This document shows, piece after piece, positions 63,866 to 64,000 of a DNA stretch of 64,000 nucleotides. The position numbers were made by a program, and so were the translations under genes. Under the pieces are notes generated by a model. That model ran no database searches. It had not been told where the DNA came from and was given only the letters and a program-made list of their open reading frames with translations. The stretch is from positions 233,624-297,623 of the forward strand of contig NZ_JAPNLJ010000003.1 of the NCBI RefSeq assembly GCF_026627445.1, read 5' to 3'. The first letter of the stretch is position 1. Each line of letters begins with the position of its first letter. Source of the stretch: Streptomyces sp. H27-H1 (GTDB lineage: Bacteria > Actinomycetota > Actinomycetes > Streptomycetales > Streptomycetaceae).

Positions 63866-64000
63866 GTGCTGCGCATCGAGCAGCTCAGCTTCGACCAGCA
63901 CGACCGCCCCTGCGAGTTCACCCGCGTCGTCTACCGCGCCGACCGCTACCGCTACCGCTACCGCTACCGCTTCCACGCCAACCTGGCGACCGGTTCCCGG
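63866..64000 (+). pseudogene. GntR/UTRA regulator C-terminal fragment, cut by window end
   Basis: From GTG 63866 the frame reads VLRIEQLSFDQHDRPCEFTR then VVYRADRYRYRYRYRF, the end of a UTRA effector domain as found in GntR/HutC regulators. No HTH precedes it. Just upstream a different frame gives DPAHLAPEALP, which would join in-frame if one base had not been lost near 63863, so the gene looks frameshifted. The RYRYRY stretch comes from a (CGCTAC)x4 hexamer repeat (63944-63967) where relatives have a single RYRF. The 3' end lies beyond the window. Confidence 0.45.

Overview
The window is typical high-GC Streptomyces chromosome. Nearly every real gene ends its codons in G or C. Three lineage markers occur together: a rodlin and a short chaplin (the hydrophobic coat of aerial hyphae and spores) and a complete type II polyketide spore-pigment locus with the whiE gene order. 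No rRNA, tRNA, CRISPR array, intact insertion sequence or phage region was seen.

Layout. 1-9.6 kb: the 3' part of a large LuxR regulator, a GH19 chitinase behind paired DasR-type (dre) sites, a rodlin, DUF5302, a MarR/MFS efflux pair, a peptidase-like protein, HutD, and an FAD monooxygenase lacking its N-terminus. 10-16.5 kb: a multidomain GH87 alpha-1,3-glucanase, a galactose-oxidase-like copper oxidase, and small DUF4360 and DUF6204 proteins. 16.8-24.4 kb: the whiE-type spore pigment cluster (ORFI-VII, divergent ORFVIII) beside a small acyl-CoA carboxylase epsilon-like gene. 24.4-31.9 kb: a beta-glucoside locus (LacI regulator, binding protein, two permeases, GH1 glucosidase) plus a secreted GH16 glucanase, linked by the operator TGAGAGCGCTCTCA. 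32-38.7 kb: a secreted protease, an RDD protein, and a SigK/RskA, fasciclin lipoprotein and molybdopterin oxidoreductase module with a chaplin inside it. 38.7-50 kb: an amidohydrolase remnant, DinB, repeats, a two-component system divergent from a PepSY-like membrane protein, a Tat-exported 5'-nucleotidase, an ABC exporter, TetR, a lipoprotein and GNAT. 50-64 kb: a degraded repeat-rich gap, a DyP peroxidase with a C-terminal lectin-like domain, an aldo/keto reductase, a broken polyprenyl synthetase, a lipase, PucR, GT2, an L,D-transpeptidase, an FBP protein divergent from a TetR gene, an SGNH hydrolase, argG with a leaderless ArgR-type promoter, and a GntR/UTRA fragment at the edge.

Two functional themes stand out. 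The first is attack on fungal cell walls: chitinase (GH19), alpha-1,3-glucanase (GH87) and beta-1,3-glucanase (GH16), with import and intracellular hydrolysis of beta-glucosides (ABC system plus GH1), all within about 30 kb and under at least two sugar-responsive regulators. The second is development and envelope: rodlin, chaplin, spore pigment and the SigK module. Several genes are visibly broken (FAD monooxygenase, amidohydrolase, polyprenyl synthetase, UTRA fragment). The best candidates for new biology are the DyP-lectin fusion, the SigK module with a predicted leaderless promoter, the peptidase/propeller protein without a signal peptide, and the three-site beta-glucan regulon.
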